Assembly: GCA_964598005.1 (NCBI GenBank)
Contig: CAZRAL010000002.1
Location: 43,616-107,615, forward strand
Reading direction: 5' to 3'
DNA: 64,000 nt
Source: CAZRAL01 sp964598005
GTDB lineage: Bacteria > Pseudomonadota > Gammaproteobacteria > Burkholderiales > Usitatibacteraceae
In this document: in pieces, positions 1 through 8,641 of the stretch
Position numbering within the stretch: the first letter of the stretch is position 1
Layout: each line of letters begins with the position of its first letter
Notes under the pieces: generated by a model
The model's input: only the letters and a program-made list of their open reading frames with translations
Told to the model about the DNA's origin: nothing
Database searches by the model: none
Position numbers and translations under genes: made by a program

Positions 1-1347
1 AAACGGCTCATCAAGGAAGCCATTAACGGCATGTTGACCGGGCTGGATCCGCATTCGGCTTTTCTCGATCAGGACGCCTTTAAGGAACTACAAACGACGA
101 CCACTGGAAAATTTGGCGGGCTAGGCATCGAAGTCGGCATGGAAGAAGGATTTGTCAAAGTTATTTCGCCGATTGACGATACACCTGCCTATCGTGCAGG
201 CATGAAGGCTGGGGACTACATTATCAAGGTGGACGATACGAGTCTGAGGGGCATGTCGCTCAACGATGCCGTCAAAAAAATGCGTGGCGAAACCGGCACC
301 GAAGCGGTCTTGACAGTATTGCGCAAGGGCGAGTTCGCGGAGTTGGTTTTTCGCGTCAAACGCGCCATTATCGAAATTCAAAGCGTACGCATGCGCCCGA
401 TTGAGCCGGGTTATGCCGTGATACGCATCACCCAATTTGAAGACGCAACCGGCGAAAAACTGGTACGTGCCATTAATGATGTGTATCGCCAAAATCCTGC
501 CGGATTAAAAGGCCTGGTGCTGGATTTACGCAACGATCCGGGCGGCTTGCTGAATGCGGCTGTAGCTGTTTCGGCAGCTTTTTTACCCAAGGATGCCCTC
601 GTAGTCTATACCGACGGTCGTGTCGAAGATGCCAAAATGCGTTTGTTGGCACGCAAGGAAAATTACATTCGCAACCCCATGCGTGAGGACTATCTGGCTA
701 AACTTCCCGCTGCCATCAAGACTGTCCCTGTTATCGTGCTGGTTAATAATGGCACCGCTTCGGCTTCGGAAATTGTCGCTGGCGCGTTGCAGGACCACAA
801 GCGCGCTACTGTCATGGGGTCGCAGACCTTCGGCAAAGGCTCGGTACAAACCATTCTGCCCTTACGTAACAATAATGCGATCAAATTGACCACGGCGCGT
901 TACTACACGCCTAATGGCCGATCGATTCAGGCCAAGGGTATCACCCCCGATGTCGAAGTAGATGATGGTGCGCCGCGTATCGCCATGCGCGAAGCCGATC
1001 TGGAGCGCCACCTTGTTGGCGAAGATGAAAAAAACGCTAAGGGCGAGAAAAAACCAGAGGTGCCGGCAGAAATTCTGAAGGATGGCCATACGACAGTACC
1101 CACACAGGAAAAACTGGCGGGGGCCGTTATCAAGCCTACGAATGAGAAAGCAGCCAAGAAAGACGCACCGGTCAAGCATGTTGAGTACAAACCAGCGATG
1201 GGGGCCGACGGAAAACCGATCGATTTTGTGTTGCAGCAAGCGTTGAATCAATTGAAAGGGTTGCCGGTACAAAGCACCCCGCAATCGCAAATTGCAGCCG
1301 TTGAAACACCAAAAGGATCGACGGAACCCGTAGTGAAAACGAAATAG
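1..1347 (+). CDS. C-terminal processing peptidase, S41 family (5' partial)
   Basis: Periplasmic carboxyl-terminal serine protease of the CtpA/Prc family; the N-terminus lies outside the window because the frame is open from base 1. A PDZ domain (GGLGIEV to about base 340) is followed by the S41 catalytic core. The catalytic dyad is visible as Ser in GTASASEI (codon near 760) and Lys in FGKGSVQ (codon near 835), 25 residues apart as in CtpA. The tail after about base 1000 is Lys/Glu-rich and low in complexity, as is common in betaproteobacterial members. Substrates cannot be deduced. A MoeB-like gene follows 64 bp downstream on the same strand. Confidence 0.93.
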   Translation, partial: KRLIKEAINGMLTGLDPHSAFLDQDAFKELQTTTTGKFGGLGIEVGMEEGFVKVISPIDDTPAYRAGMKAGDYIIKVDDTSLRGMSLNDAVKKMRGETGTEAVLTVLRKGEFAELVFRVKRAIIEIQSVRMRPIEPGYAVIRITQFEDATGEKLVRAINDVYRQNPAGLKGLVLDLRNDPGGLLNAAVAVSAAFLPKDALVVYTDGRVEDAKMRLLARKENYIRNPMREDYLAKLPAAIKTVPVIVLVNNGTASASEIVAGALQDHKRATVMGSQTFGKGSVQTILPLRNNNAIKLTTARYYTPNGRSIQAKGITPDVEVDDGAPRIAMREADLERHLVGEDEKNAKGEKKPEVPAEILKDGHTTVPTQEKLAGAVIKPTNEKAAKKDAPVKHVEYKPAMGADGKPIDFVLQQALNQLKGLPVQSTPQSQIAAVETPKGSTEPVVKTK

Positions 1348-1411
1348 CGCGAAATAAACGTTCGAACCCATATTTCAACTATTGAAGTGGGGGGAGAAAG
1401 GCGGATTGGTA

Positions 1412-2200
1412 ATGGATGACCGGCAACTTTTACGCTATAGCCGCCATATCCTGTTGGACGAATTTGGTGTTGAAGCACAGCAGCTATTATCTGCTTCACA
1501 TGCATTGGTAGTCGGTGCAGGTGGATTGGGATCGGCAGCCCTTTTGTATTTGGCGTCGGCAGGCGTAGGCCGCATCACCATCGCCGATGGGGATGCCGTC
1601 GATATGACCAATCTGCAGCGGCAGATTGTGCACCGTGAAAACAGCGTCGGTATAAACAAGGCTGAATCTGCGCGCCGCACACTCCATGAATTGAATAGCG
1701 ATATTGTCATAAATGTGGTGCCACGCCGCCTAATGGAGTCTGAGCTTGCGCCCTACTTGGCGGCGGCGGATGTCGTTCTGGATTGTTCCGATAATTTTGC
1801 GACCCGTCACGCAATCAACCGGGCCTGTGTTCAAGAAAGCAAGCCGCTGGTATCAGGGGCAGCCATTCGATTTGACGGCCAGATCACAAGTTTTGACCAC
1901 CGTCATCGTGGTGGGCCATGCTACCACTGTCTGTTTCCAGACCAATCTGAGGATACAGAAGAGCGGTGTGCGGTTATGGGAGTATTCGCTCCCTTGGTAG
2001 GAATCATAGGAACCATGCAGGCTGCTGAGGCCATTCGCCTGTTGATCGGAATAGGCGAACCGTTAATCGGGCGTTTGCTGCTGCTGGAAGGGTTACGCAT
2101 GCATTGGCAATGCGTAAAGTTTGCGCGCGATCCCGATTGCAACGTATGCAGTGAATTGCAATCCCATAAATTAATGGAGGTTCATCATGTTGCGGCTTAG
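1412..2200 (+). CDS. MoeB/ThiF/HesA-family E1-like adenylyltransferase
   Basis: Adenylates the C-terminal Gly-Gly of a small sulfur-carrier protein (MoaD or ThiS type) for molybdopterin or thiamine synthesis. Visible: an N-terminal helix RQLLRYSRHILL, the nucleotide loop GAGGLGSA (about residue 37), the D..D..NLQRQ segment, and two CxxC zinc pairs (CYHC and CNVC) near the C-terminus. About 262 aa, usual for MoeB. I chose the ATG at 1412, which has a GGGGAGAAAGG-type ribosome site just upstream, over an in-frame TTG at 1382. The stop overlaps the next gene by 14 bp, so the two are probably translationally coupled. MoeB and ThiF cannot be told apart without a carrier-protein neighbour. Confidence 0.9.
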   Translation: MDDRQLLRYSRHILLDEFGVEAQQLLSASHALVVGAGGLGSAALLYLASAGVGRITIADGDAVDMTNLQRQIVHRENSVGINKAESARRTLHELNSDIVINVVPRRLMESELAPYLAAADVVLDCSDNFATRHAINRACVQESKPLVSGAAIRFDGQITSFDHRHRGGPCYHCLFPDQSEDTEERCAVMGVFAPLVGIIGTMQAAEAIRLLIGIGEPLIGRLLLLEGLRMHWQCVKFARDPDCNVCSELQSHKLMEVHHVAA

Positions 2201-2759
2201 CCTGTTATTTGTAGCCATGCTGTCGATGATTGCCCAAGGGGCACTTGGGCAAACGGTTTACAAACAAGTCGATAAGGATGGCAAGGTTACCTACACCGAC
2301 ACACCCCCTAAAAAAGAAGGTGGAAAAGAGTCTAAGGACCAAGCCGTGGTTAAGTCGGTGCCAGTGCCAATCGATTCAAAATCCAACTTGATTAAAGGCA
2401 TCGATGCGGCCACAGTCAAAGCCACCGCCAAAACGCTCGATGAACAAGCGGGCAAGCGAACAGCTGAAACCGAATTACTGGATAATCGTGTGGAAAGCGC
2501 GCGCGTTGCTTTAGAGGCCGCTAAAAAAGCCCGTGACGAAGGCCAGACATTGCGAGAAAATGAGCGTTACGTCGTGGCTGGAAAAGATGGGCAGCCAGGT
2601 CGTATATTCCCCAAACCTGAATACCTTGAACGTTTAAAACAGCTGGATGAAGCCGTAAAGCTGGCCGAGGAGCAGCTTGCTGAAGCCGAACGCTTGGTGC
2701 GCAACGGGCCGGCTAAACCGTCGAATAATTCACCAGAGACCAACGCGGTCGAACGCTAA
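2187..2759 (+). CDS. DUF4124-domain exported protein
   Basis: 190 aa with a clear signal peptide (hydrophobic residues 1-20, cleavage near GALGQ) followed by the DUF4124 pattern VYKQVDKDGKVTYTDTPP. Such proteins are periplasmic or envelope-associated and of unknown function. Residues 80-170 are Ala/Lys/Glu-rich and probably a coiled coil. The start overlaps the end of the MoeB-like gene. The last 47 bp overlap the 3' end of tsaD on the opposite strand, so the two genes converge and share coding DNA. Confidence 0.8.
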   Translation: MLRLSLLFVAMLSMIAQGALGQTVYKQVDKDGKVTYTDTPPKKEGGKESKDQAVVKSVPVPIDSKSNLIKGIDAATVKATAKTLDEQAGKRTAETELLDNRVESARVALEAAKKARDEGQTLRENERYVVAGKDGQPGRIFPKPEYLERLKQLDEAVKLAEEQLAEAERLVRNGPAKPSNNSPETNAVER

Positions 2760-3735
2760 ACGAACCGGTCTGCGAGGTGAGTATATGGCCAGTGCTCATA
2801 CGACACGCCGCCGCAAAGGCGATCATCGCGCCATTATCGGTACATAAGTCGAGGGGCGGATAAAAGACTTTCGCACCGATGCGCATGGCTTCTGTAGTCA
2901 ATCTTTGCCGCAAACGTTTATTGGCACCGACTCCTCCCGCCACGACTAGGGAAAACATGCCTGTCTGTGCTATCGCAACCAGAGATTTGGCAACGAGCAC
3001 ATCCACAATAGCCTCCTGAAAACTGGCTGCCACATCGGCAGGTTTGGCCAATTTGCCAGCTTCGCTGCGCAGAAGCGTGGCCACCGAGGTTTTCAGACCG
3101 CTGAAGCTGAAATCCAGATCGCCACTGCGCAGCATGGGTCGAGGAAGTTTAAAGCGCGTACTATCCCCACTCTCGGCAAGCCGAGACAATGCTGGGCCGC
3201 CGGGGTAGCCCAACCCCAGCAACGACGCGCACTTATCGAAAGCTTCTCCTGCGGCATCATCGACGGTTTCGCCCAGCAAATGGTAATCTCCTACACTTTT
3301 GACTGCCATTAATTGTGTATGGCCGCCCGAAACCAGCAACGCGACAAATGGAAAATCCGGAGGTGAGTCAGACAACAGCGGGGAAAGCAAATGCCCTTCC
3401 AGATGATGAATGCCCAGAATGGGCTGGTTTAACGCAACGCCTAAACCGGCCGCAAATCCAGCCCCTACCAACAGTGCTCCGCCCAGCCCCGGCCCCTGTG
3501 TATAGGCAATCAAATCGATGTCAGCGAGCTCACGATTCGCCTCGGCGAGCGCCTCCCGAGTAAGCGGCAACAGCCGCCGGATATGGTCACGCGAGGCCAG
3601 TTCTGGCACCACGCCGCCATACGCAGCATGCATCTCCACCTGTGAATGCAAACGATGGGCCAATAATCCGTCTGCGGTGTCATATAAGGCAACACCTGTT
3701 TCATCGCAGGACGATTCGATACCGAGAATAAGCAA
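2713..3735 (-). CDS. tsaD: tRNA N6-adenosine threonylcarbamoyltransferase TsaD
   Basis: Transfers the threonylcarbamoyl group onto A37 of ANN-decoding tRNAs (t6A), acting with TsaB and TsaE in the cytoplasm. Diagnostic motifs: ILGIESSCDETG at the N-terminus, the metal-binding HHLEGH, GGHTQL, and the nucleotide-site VVAGGVGAN. About 340 aa, close to E. coli TsaD. The open frame runs to a TTG at 3771, but the family start matches a TTG at 3735 that has AAGG upstream; I chose that. It is divergent from rpsU, the classic arrangement, and converges with the DUF4124 gene with a 47-bp overlap. Confidence 0.95.
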   Translation of the reverse strand: MLILGIESSCDETGVALYDTADGLLAHRLHSQVEMHAAYGGVVPELASRDHIRRLLPLTREALAEANRELADIDLIAYTQGPGLGGALLVGAGFAAGLGVALNQPILGIHHLEGHLLSPLLSDSPPDFPFVALLVSGGHTQLMAVKSVGDYHLLGETVDDAAGEAFDKCASLLGLGYPGGPALSRLAESGDSTRFKLPRPMLRSGDLDFSFSGLKTSVATLLRSEAGKLAKPADVAASFQEAIVDVLVAKSLVAIAQTGMFSLVVAGGVGANKRLRQRLTTEAMRIGAKVFYPPLDLCTDNGAMIAFAAACRMSTGHILTSQTGSFSVRPRWSLVNYSTV

Positions 3736-3764
3736 AGCCCGGCCTTGAAAAAAGAGGAGGGAGA

Positions 3765-3793
3765 TTGGCAAACAGTCGCTAAGCTGCTATTAT
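3765..3793 (+). promoter_or_regulatory. Sigma-70 promoter of the rpsU-yqeY-dnaG-rpoD operon
   Basis: TTGGCA (3765-3770), a 17-bp spacer, then TATTAT (3788-3793), about 60 bp before the rpsU start and within the tsaD/rpsU divergent gap. The leader between promoter and gene holds a small hairpin, TTTCCCC (3814-3820) with GGGGAAA (3827-3833). The hairpin may affect rpsU expression; that is inference. Confidence 0.65.
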
Positions 3794-3854
3794 AGCAAGC
3801 TTTTCTAACCGCATTTCCCCTTGCATGGGGAAAAACGAAAGGGAATCAACTTCC

Positions 3855-4067
3855 ATGCCGAATATTCGCCTTAAAGAGAACGAGCCATTTGATGTTGCGT
3901 TACGCCGCTTCAAGCGTGCTATCGAGAAAACCGGGTTGCTCACCGAATTACGTGCCCGCGAGTTCTACGAAAAACCGACTGCCGAACGCAAACGCAAACA
4001 TGCTGCCGCTGTAAAGCGCCGCTTCAAACGCCTGCGCAGCCAGATGCTGCCACCCAAGCTCTACTAA
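3855..4067 (+). CDS. rpsU: 30S ribosomal protein S21
   Basis: Small-subunit ribosomal protein, 70 aa, very basic, with the family pattern of an N-terminal PNIRLKENEPFDVALRRFKR and a C-terminal Arg/Lys-rich helix ending in PPKLY. The ATG at 3855 gives the normal length; an in-frame ATG at 3825 would add ten unlikely residues. It is the first gene of the macromolecular-synthesis operon, followed by a hairpin that may reduce read-through to yqeY, dnaG and rpoD. Confidence 0.97.
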   Translation: MPNIRLKENEPFDVALRRFKRAIEKTGLLTELRAREFYEKPTAERKRKHAAAVKRRFKRLRSQMLPPKLY

Positions 4068-4102
4068 GCGAATAATTTACTATTCCCTTTAAAGTCTTTC
4101 CG

Positions 4103-4140
4103 GGGCAGACTATCGCAAGAAGTCTGCCCTTGTTGTTTTC
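4103..4140 (+). terminator. Hairpin terminator/attenuator after rpsU
   Basis: A 9-bp stem GGGCAGACT (4103-4111) and AGTCTGCCC (4121-4129), followed by the T-rich TTGTTGTTTT. It lies between rpsU and yqeY, where partial termination would let S21 be made in excess over DnaG and RpoD, as known from other bacteria. Confidence 0.8.
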
Positions 4141-4164
4141 ATCGTATTGCGTAGGAGTTCCAAC

Positions 4165-4608
4165 ATGAGCCTAAAAGACAAAATTACTGAAGACATGAAA
4201 GCCGCCATGAAAGCACGGGAATCCGAAAAGCTGGCTGCCATTCGTCTGTTGCAAGCGGCGTTGAAGCAAAAAGAAGTCGATGAGCGTATCGACTTAACCG
4301 ACGATCTCGTGCTCGGCATAATCGAAAAAATGCTCAAGCAGCGCAAAGACTCGATCGAACAGTACAAAGCGGGTAATCGCCCCGATTTGGTGGCAAGGGA
4401 AGAATTCGAAGTCGGCGTGCTGCAAGCCTATATGCCGCAGCAATTAACGGAAACGGAAATTCTGGCGATTCTCGACGGCGTCATCGCCGAAACTTCTGCC
4501 AGCAGCCCGAAAGATATGGGTAAAGTAATGAACGCCTTGCGGCCCAAGGTGGCAGGGCGAGCCGATATGGGTCAGTTATCTGCTTTGGTTAAAACGCGCC
4601 TAGCCTAG
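4165..4608 (+). CDS. GatB/YqeY domain protein
   Basis: 147-aa YqeY-family protein. It resembles the C-terminal tRNA-interacting domain of GatB, but a role in amidotransfer is not established for stand-alone members. Typical segments: SLKDKITEDMKAAMKA at the N-terminus, LPDAL-type helices, and a C-terminal PKDMGKVM.ALRPKVAGRADM. The ATG at 4165 has TAGGAG upstream. Its place between rpsU and dnaG is standard for betaproteobacteria. Confidence 0.9.
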   Translation: MSLKDKITEDMKAAMKARESEKLAAIRLLQAALKQKEVDERIDLTDDLVLGIIEKMLKQRKDSIEQYKAGNRPDLVAREEFEVGVLQAYMPQQLTETEILAILDGVIAETSASSPKDMGKVMNALRPKVAGRADMGQLSALVKTRLA

Positions 4609-4685
4609 CAAGCCCTGATCAAGCCGCTAACGCGGGCTATATTTCTTTGGCAATAGGGTGCGGCCGCTCGCATATAATTGCCTGC

Positions 4686-6452
4686 ATGATCCCCCCCGAT
4701 TTTATTCAGCAATTGCTTAGCCGCGTCGACATTGTCGATGTGGTGGATAAACACGTAAAGCTGAAAAAAGCTGGACAGAACTATTCGGCGTGTTGTCCCT
4801 TTCACAGCGAAAAAACACCGAGTTTTTCAGTCAGCCCCACCAAGCAGTTTTATCACTGCTTTGGTTGTGGTGCGCATGGCACGGCAATCGGCTTCCTGAT
4901 GGAATATTCAGGCATGGGTTTTCGCGATGCGGTGCGCGAGTTGGCCGAGGGTGTGGGCATGACCATGCCTGTCGAGACCAATCGTGAAGAAAACAGGGTA
5001 CAGGCTAATCAGGCCGCCAGCCTCAATGAGGTCATGGAAAAAGCAAACCAATTTTTTCGGCAGCAATTAAAGCAATCAACCAAGGCGATCGACTACCTGA
5101 AAAGGCGTGGACTGACCGGCGAAATCGCAGCAGCATTTGGACTAGGCTATGCCCCAGATGATTGGCAAGGATTGCACGCCGTTTTCGAAGATTACTCGAT
5201 TGCTACACTCAAGGAATGCGGACTCGTTATCGACAACGAAGAGGGTCGACGTTACGATCGTTTTCGGGATCGAATCATGTTCCCGATTCACGATGCACGT
5301 GGAAATGTAATCGGTTTTGGCGGGCGCGTGATCGGTCAGGGTGAGCCCAAATATCTTAACTCTCCCGAAACGCCATTATTTGAAAAGGGGCGCGAACTCT
5401 ATGGGCTTTTTCAGGCACGTCGCGCCATTCGCGATTCATCAACGGTGATTGTCGTCGAAGGGTATATGGATGTGGTTGCCTTGGCGCAAAGCGAGGTCAG
5501 GAACGCTGTGGCGACATTGGGCACGGCTACCACTCCCATGCATGTTGAAAAATTGCTGCGCGTGGCCGATAACCTGGTGTTTTGCTTCGATGGCGACAGC
5601 GCCGGACGCCGGGCTGCCTGGCGAGCGCTGGAACAATCGCTCCCTGTGGTAATGGATGGAAAGGATATCCGCTTTCTTTTCCTGCCTGCAGAAGACGACC
5701 CTGATACTTTTGTGCGGCGTGTTGGCCGGGAAGCGTTTCTGGCTGAACTTGCCCATGCCAAATCGCTGTCTGCATTTTTGTTCGATGAATTATCATCGCA
5801 AGTGGGATTGGATACCGAGGAAGGGCGCGCGCGTTTGCTGGCGCTGGCCAAACCGCTGATTTTACAAATTACTGCTCCGGCGCTGGGACTGATGATCCGC
5901 AAGCGCTTGGCTGAATTAATGGGCATCGAAGCGCATGAATTGGCGCGGTTGCTACCGCCGGTTACAGCAGGCGAACCCAGAAGCCATTATGTACAGGACA
6001 AGCCTGTACAAAGATCGGGCCATCAGGCTTATGCTACGGAACGGCGCTACTCCCGCTCCCCTGTTCTGGTACGCAAACAGCCGATGCCGGGGGCCGAGCT
6101 ACAGTTACTGGCTTGTATATTTATGCGCCCCGCCCTGGCCGCTCGCTTCGATATCGATGTAGAGCCGACAGACCCGTCATTGCTGGGGGTCGTAAGCCGG
6201 GTTGTAGCGTATGTGCGCGATCATGAACTGGAAGTAACTCCGGCCATGATCGTTGAACATTTTCGCGATAGCGCGGATTATGACGAGGTTATGCGTGCGG
6301 CCCGGGATAAGCGTTATGAGTTGCTCGATGCGGCCAAAATCGATCTGGAAACGGATTTTGCAGGTGCCTTGGCGACTATTCGAGAAGCAATCACTCTTCA
6401 GGAAAAACAGGCGCAAGAATTGGAACGGGCGCTTAAACTGGGCCTGAATTGA
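4686..6452 (+). CDS. dnaG: DNA primase
   Basis: Makes RNA primers at the replication fork with DnaB helicase. About 588 aa. The CHC2 zinc finger is complete (CPFH near residues 37-40, then CFGC near 58-61), followed by the catalytic RNA-polymerase-like and TOPRIM core (VVEGYMDVVAL; DGDSAGR) and a C-terminal DnaB-binding helical domain. The ATG at 4686 starts the canonical MIPPDFIQQLL; the open frame upstream is not homologous. The operon continues to rpoD after a 175-bp gap with its own possible promoter. Confidence 0.97.
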   Translation: MIPPDFIQQLLSRVDIVDVVDKHVKLKKAGQNYSACCPFHSEKTPSFSVSPTKQFYHCFGCGAHGTAIGFLMEYSGMGFRDAVRELAEGVGMTMPVETNREENRVQANQAASLNEVMEKANQFFRQQLKQSTKAIDYLKRRGLTGEIAAAFGLGYAPDDWQGLHAVFEDYSIATLKECGLVIDNEEGRRYDRFRDRIMFPIHDARGNVIGFGGRVIGQGEPKYLNSPETPLFEKGRELYGLFQARRAIRDSSTVIVVEGYMDVVALAQSEVRNAVATLGTATTPMHVEKLLRVADNLVFCFDGDSAGRRAAWRALEQSLPVVMDGKDIRFLFLPAEDDPDTFVRRVGREAFLAELAHAKSLSAFLFDELSSQVGLDTEEGRARLLALAKPLILQITAPALGLMIRKRLAELMGIEAHELARLLPPVTAGEPRSHYVQDKPVQRSGHQAYATERRYSRSPVLVRKQPMPGAELQLLACIFMRPALAARFDIDVEPTDPSLLGVVSRVVAYVRDHELEVTPAMIVEHFRDSADYDEVMRAARDKRYELLDAAKIDLETDFAGALATIREAITLQEKQAQELERALKLGLN

Positions 6453-6512
6453 ATATCGGCCGATCCTGCTACTGTTGGATCAAGGCCGTAGAACCAACGC
6501 TATCGGATAATA

Positions 6513-6541
6513 TCGAAGAAAATCAAGCTAACTGATATAAT
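6513..6541 (+). promoter_or_regulatory. Possible internal promoter for rpoD
   Basis: A perfect TATAAT (6536-6541) lies in the dnaG-rpoD gap, 17 bp after a weak -35-like TCGAAG (6513-6518). An internal promoter before rpoD is known in other proteobacteria. The poor -35 keeps this tentative. Confidence 0.4.
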
Positions 6542-6627
6542 TCAAGGTTTTCCGCTTAATCCCTTTACTTTTACTATTTGCTGCTTTCCATTCCGGAGAG
6601 CGGCACTGGCGATACTGGATAACAATC

Positions 6628-8541
6628 ATGGCCCGTAAACCTAAAGCATTGCAAAACGACGAATATCCTTTTCCTAATCCTCGTGCCGAGAGAGAAAGCA
6701 AAACCGTCGATGTCGAAGCGCAGAAAACGCGTCTCAAGAGTCTGATCGCGCTGGGAAAGGAGCGTGGATTTCTCACCTATGCCGAGATCAACGATCATTT
6801 GCCGGATCTAGTGGATGCCGATCAAATTGAGGCGATCACCACGACCTTTAATGACATGGGCATCCAGATTTATGACGTTGCGCCTGATGCCGAAACCTTG
6901 CTCCTCACCGAAGCCACTGCAGCGGTTGCCGACGATGATGCTGAGGAAGAAGCCGCACAGGCTTTATCCACGGTCGATTCCGAGTTTGGCCGGACCACTG
7001 ATCCTGTCCGCATGTATATGCGCGAAATGGGCTCGGTCGAACTGTTGACGCGCGAAGGCGAAATTGAAATTGCCAAACGCATCGAAGATGGCCAGAAGCA
7101 TATGATCTACGCGATTTCAGCATGCCCCACTACGATTGCGCAAATCCTCAATCTGGCAGATCGAGTGGAACGAGATGAAATCCGTATCGACGAAGTGGTC
7201 GATGGCCTGGTGGACCCAAATGAAGATCAGGTGGCTGAAGAAGAGCTGATCGACGAAGAAGAGATCGAGGAGGAAATCGAAGAGGAGGAGGATGAAGATG
7301 GTGCTATTGCTGCCGCTAATCTGGAGCAACTGAAACTCGATGCCCTGGAGCATTTCAATGTTATCCGCAAGCAGTATAAGAAAATGCGCAAGGTGTTAGC
7401 TGAAAAAGGGCACCGTTCGCGCGCTTATAAGGATTTGCAGGACGAAATTTCCAATGAGTTGATGCAAATCCGCTTTTCCACCCGGCAGGTGGAAGCGTTA
7501 TGCAACGGATTGCGCGGACTGGTTGAACAAGTGCGCGCCCGCGAGCGCGAAATTCAGGAACTTTGTGTCAAAAATTCCAGCATGCCGCGTGTGCATTTCA
7601 TCAAAGTGTTTCCCGGAAACGAGACCAACATACGCTGGGTGGTTGACGAAATCGCGCAGGGGAAACCCTACAGCACAGCGCTGGCCCGCTTCAAACCTTC
7701 CATCATCGAGCAGCAGGAATCGTTGATTGCCTTGCAAAAAGATGTCGGCATTCCGATCAAAGATCTCAAGGAAATTGCGCGCCAGATGAGCACCGGCGAA
7801 GCCAAGGCGCGCCGCGCCAAACGCGAAATGATCGAAGCCAATTTGCGCCTGGTGATTTCCATCGCCAAAAAATACACTAACCGGGGCCTGCAATTCCTGG
7901 ATTTGATTCAGGAAGGCAACATTGGTTTGATGAAAGCGGTGGACAAATTCGAGTATCGCCGGGGTTATAAATTTTCCACCTATGCCACCTGGTGGATTCG
8001 TCAAGCCATTACCCGTTCGATCGCCGATCAGGCGCGCACCATACGCATCCCTGTGCACATGATCGAAACGATCAACAAAATGAACCGTATTTCACGGCAA
8101 ATATTGCAGGAAACCGGTCTCGAGCCCGATCCAGCCACATTGGCGCTGAAGATGGAAATGCCTGAGGACAAAATTCGCAAAATCCTCAAAATTTCCAAAG
8201 AACCCATCTCGATGGAAACACCGATCGGCGACGATGATGATTCGCATCTGGGTGACTTTATAGAAGATCTCGCTTCGCTAGCGCCAGATGAGTCCGCACA
8301 GTATTCGGGCCTGCGCGATGTGACCAAGGATATCCTCGATAGTCTCACGCCACGCGAAGCCAAAGTGCTGCGTATGCGTTTTGGAATAGAAATGAACACT
8401 GATCACACGCTTGAAGAAGTCGGCAAGCAATTTGATGTGACCCGGGAACGCATTCGTCAGATCGAGGCCAAAGCGCTGCGCAAACTGCGCCATCCAAGTC
8501 GCTCTGAAAAACTGAAAAGTTTTTTGGAGTCAGACGGTTAA
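6628..8541 (+). CDS. rpoD: RNA polymerase sigma factor RpoD (sigma-70)
   Basis: Primary sigma factor, 637 aa. Region 1.1 lies at the N-terminus, followed by region 1.2 (DPVRMYMREMGSVELLTREGEI), a very acidic non-conserved insert (runs of Glu/Asp at about residues 203-230), region 2 (ANLRLVISIAKKYTNRGLQFLDLIQEGNIGLMKAV; FSTYATWWIRQAI), region 3, and region 4.2 with the helix-turn-helix VTRERIRQIEAKALRKLR. All promoter-contact regions look intact. A strong terminator follows. Confidence 0.98.
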   Translation: MARKPKALQNDEYPFPNPRAERESKTVDVEAQKTRLKSLIALGKERGFLTYAEINDHLPDLVDADQIEAITTTFNDMGIQIYDVAPDAETLLLTEATAAVADDDAEEEAAQALSTVDSEFGRTTDPVRMYMREMGSVELLTREGEIEIAKRIEDGQKHMIYAISACPTTIAQILNLADRVERDEIRIDEVVDGLVDPNEDQVAEEELIDEEEIEEEIEEEEDEDGAIAAANLEQLKLDALEHFNVIRKQYKKMRKVLAEKGHRSRAYKDLQDEISNELMQIRFSTRQVEALCNGLRGLVEQVRAREREIQELCVKNSSMPRVHFIKVFPGNETNIRWVVDEIAQGKPYSTALARFKPSIIEQQESLIALQKDVGIPIKDLKEIARQMSTGEAKARRAKREMIEANLRLVISIAKKYTNRGLQFLDLIQEGNIGLMKAVDKFEYRRGYKFSTYATWWIRQAITRSIADQARTIRIPVHMIETINKMNRISRQILQETGLEPDPATLALKMEMPEDKIRKILKISKEPISMETPIGDDDDSHLGDFIEDLASLAPDESAQYSGLRDVTKDILDSLTPREAKVLRMRFGIEMNTDHTLEEVGKQFDVTRERIRQIEAKALRKLRHPSRSEKLKSFLESDG

Positions 8542-8566
8542 TTTTTTCCAAAGTAAAGATTCAATC

Positions 8567-8595
8567 AAAGGGCAGTCCACGCTGCCCTTTTTAAT
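8567..8595 (+). terminator. Rho-independent terminator after rpoD
   Basis: Perfect 9-bp stem AAAGGGCAG (8567-8575) with CTGCCCTTT (8582-8590), six-base loop, then a T-rich tail. It ends the macromolecular-synthesis operon. Confidence 0.9.
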
Positions 8596-8641
8596 TTCAA
8601 TCATTAAACTGTTTGCACAACATGCATGAAAAGATAGTGGC

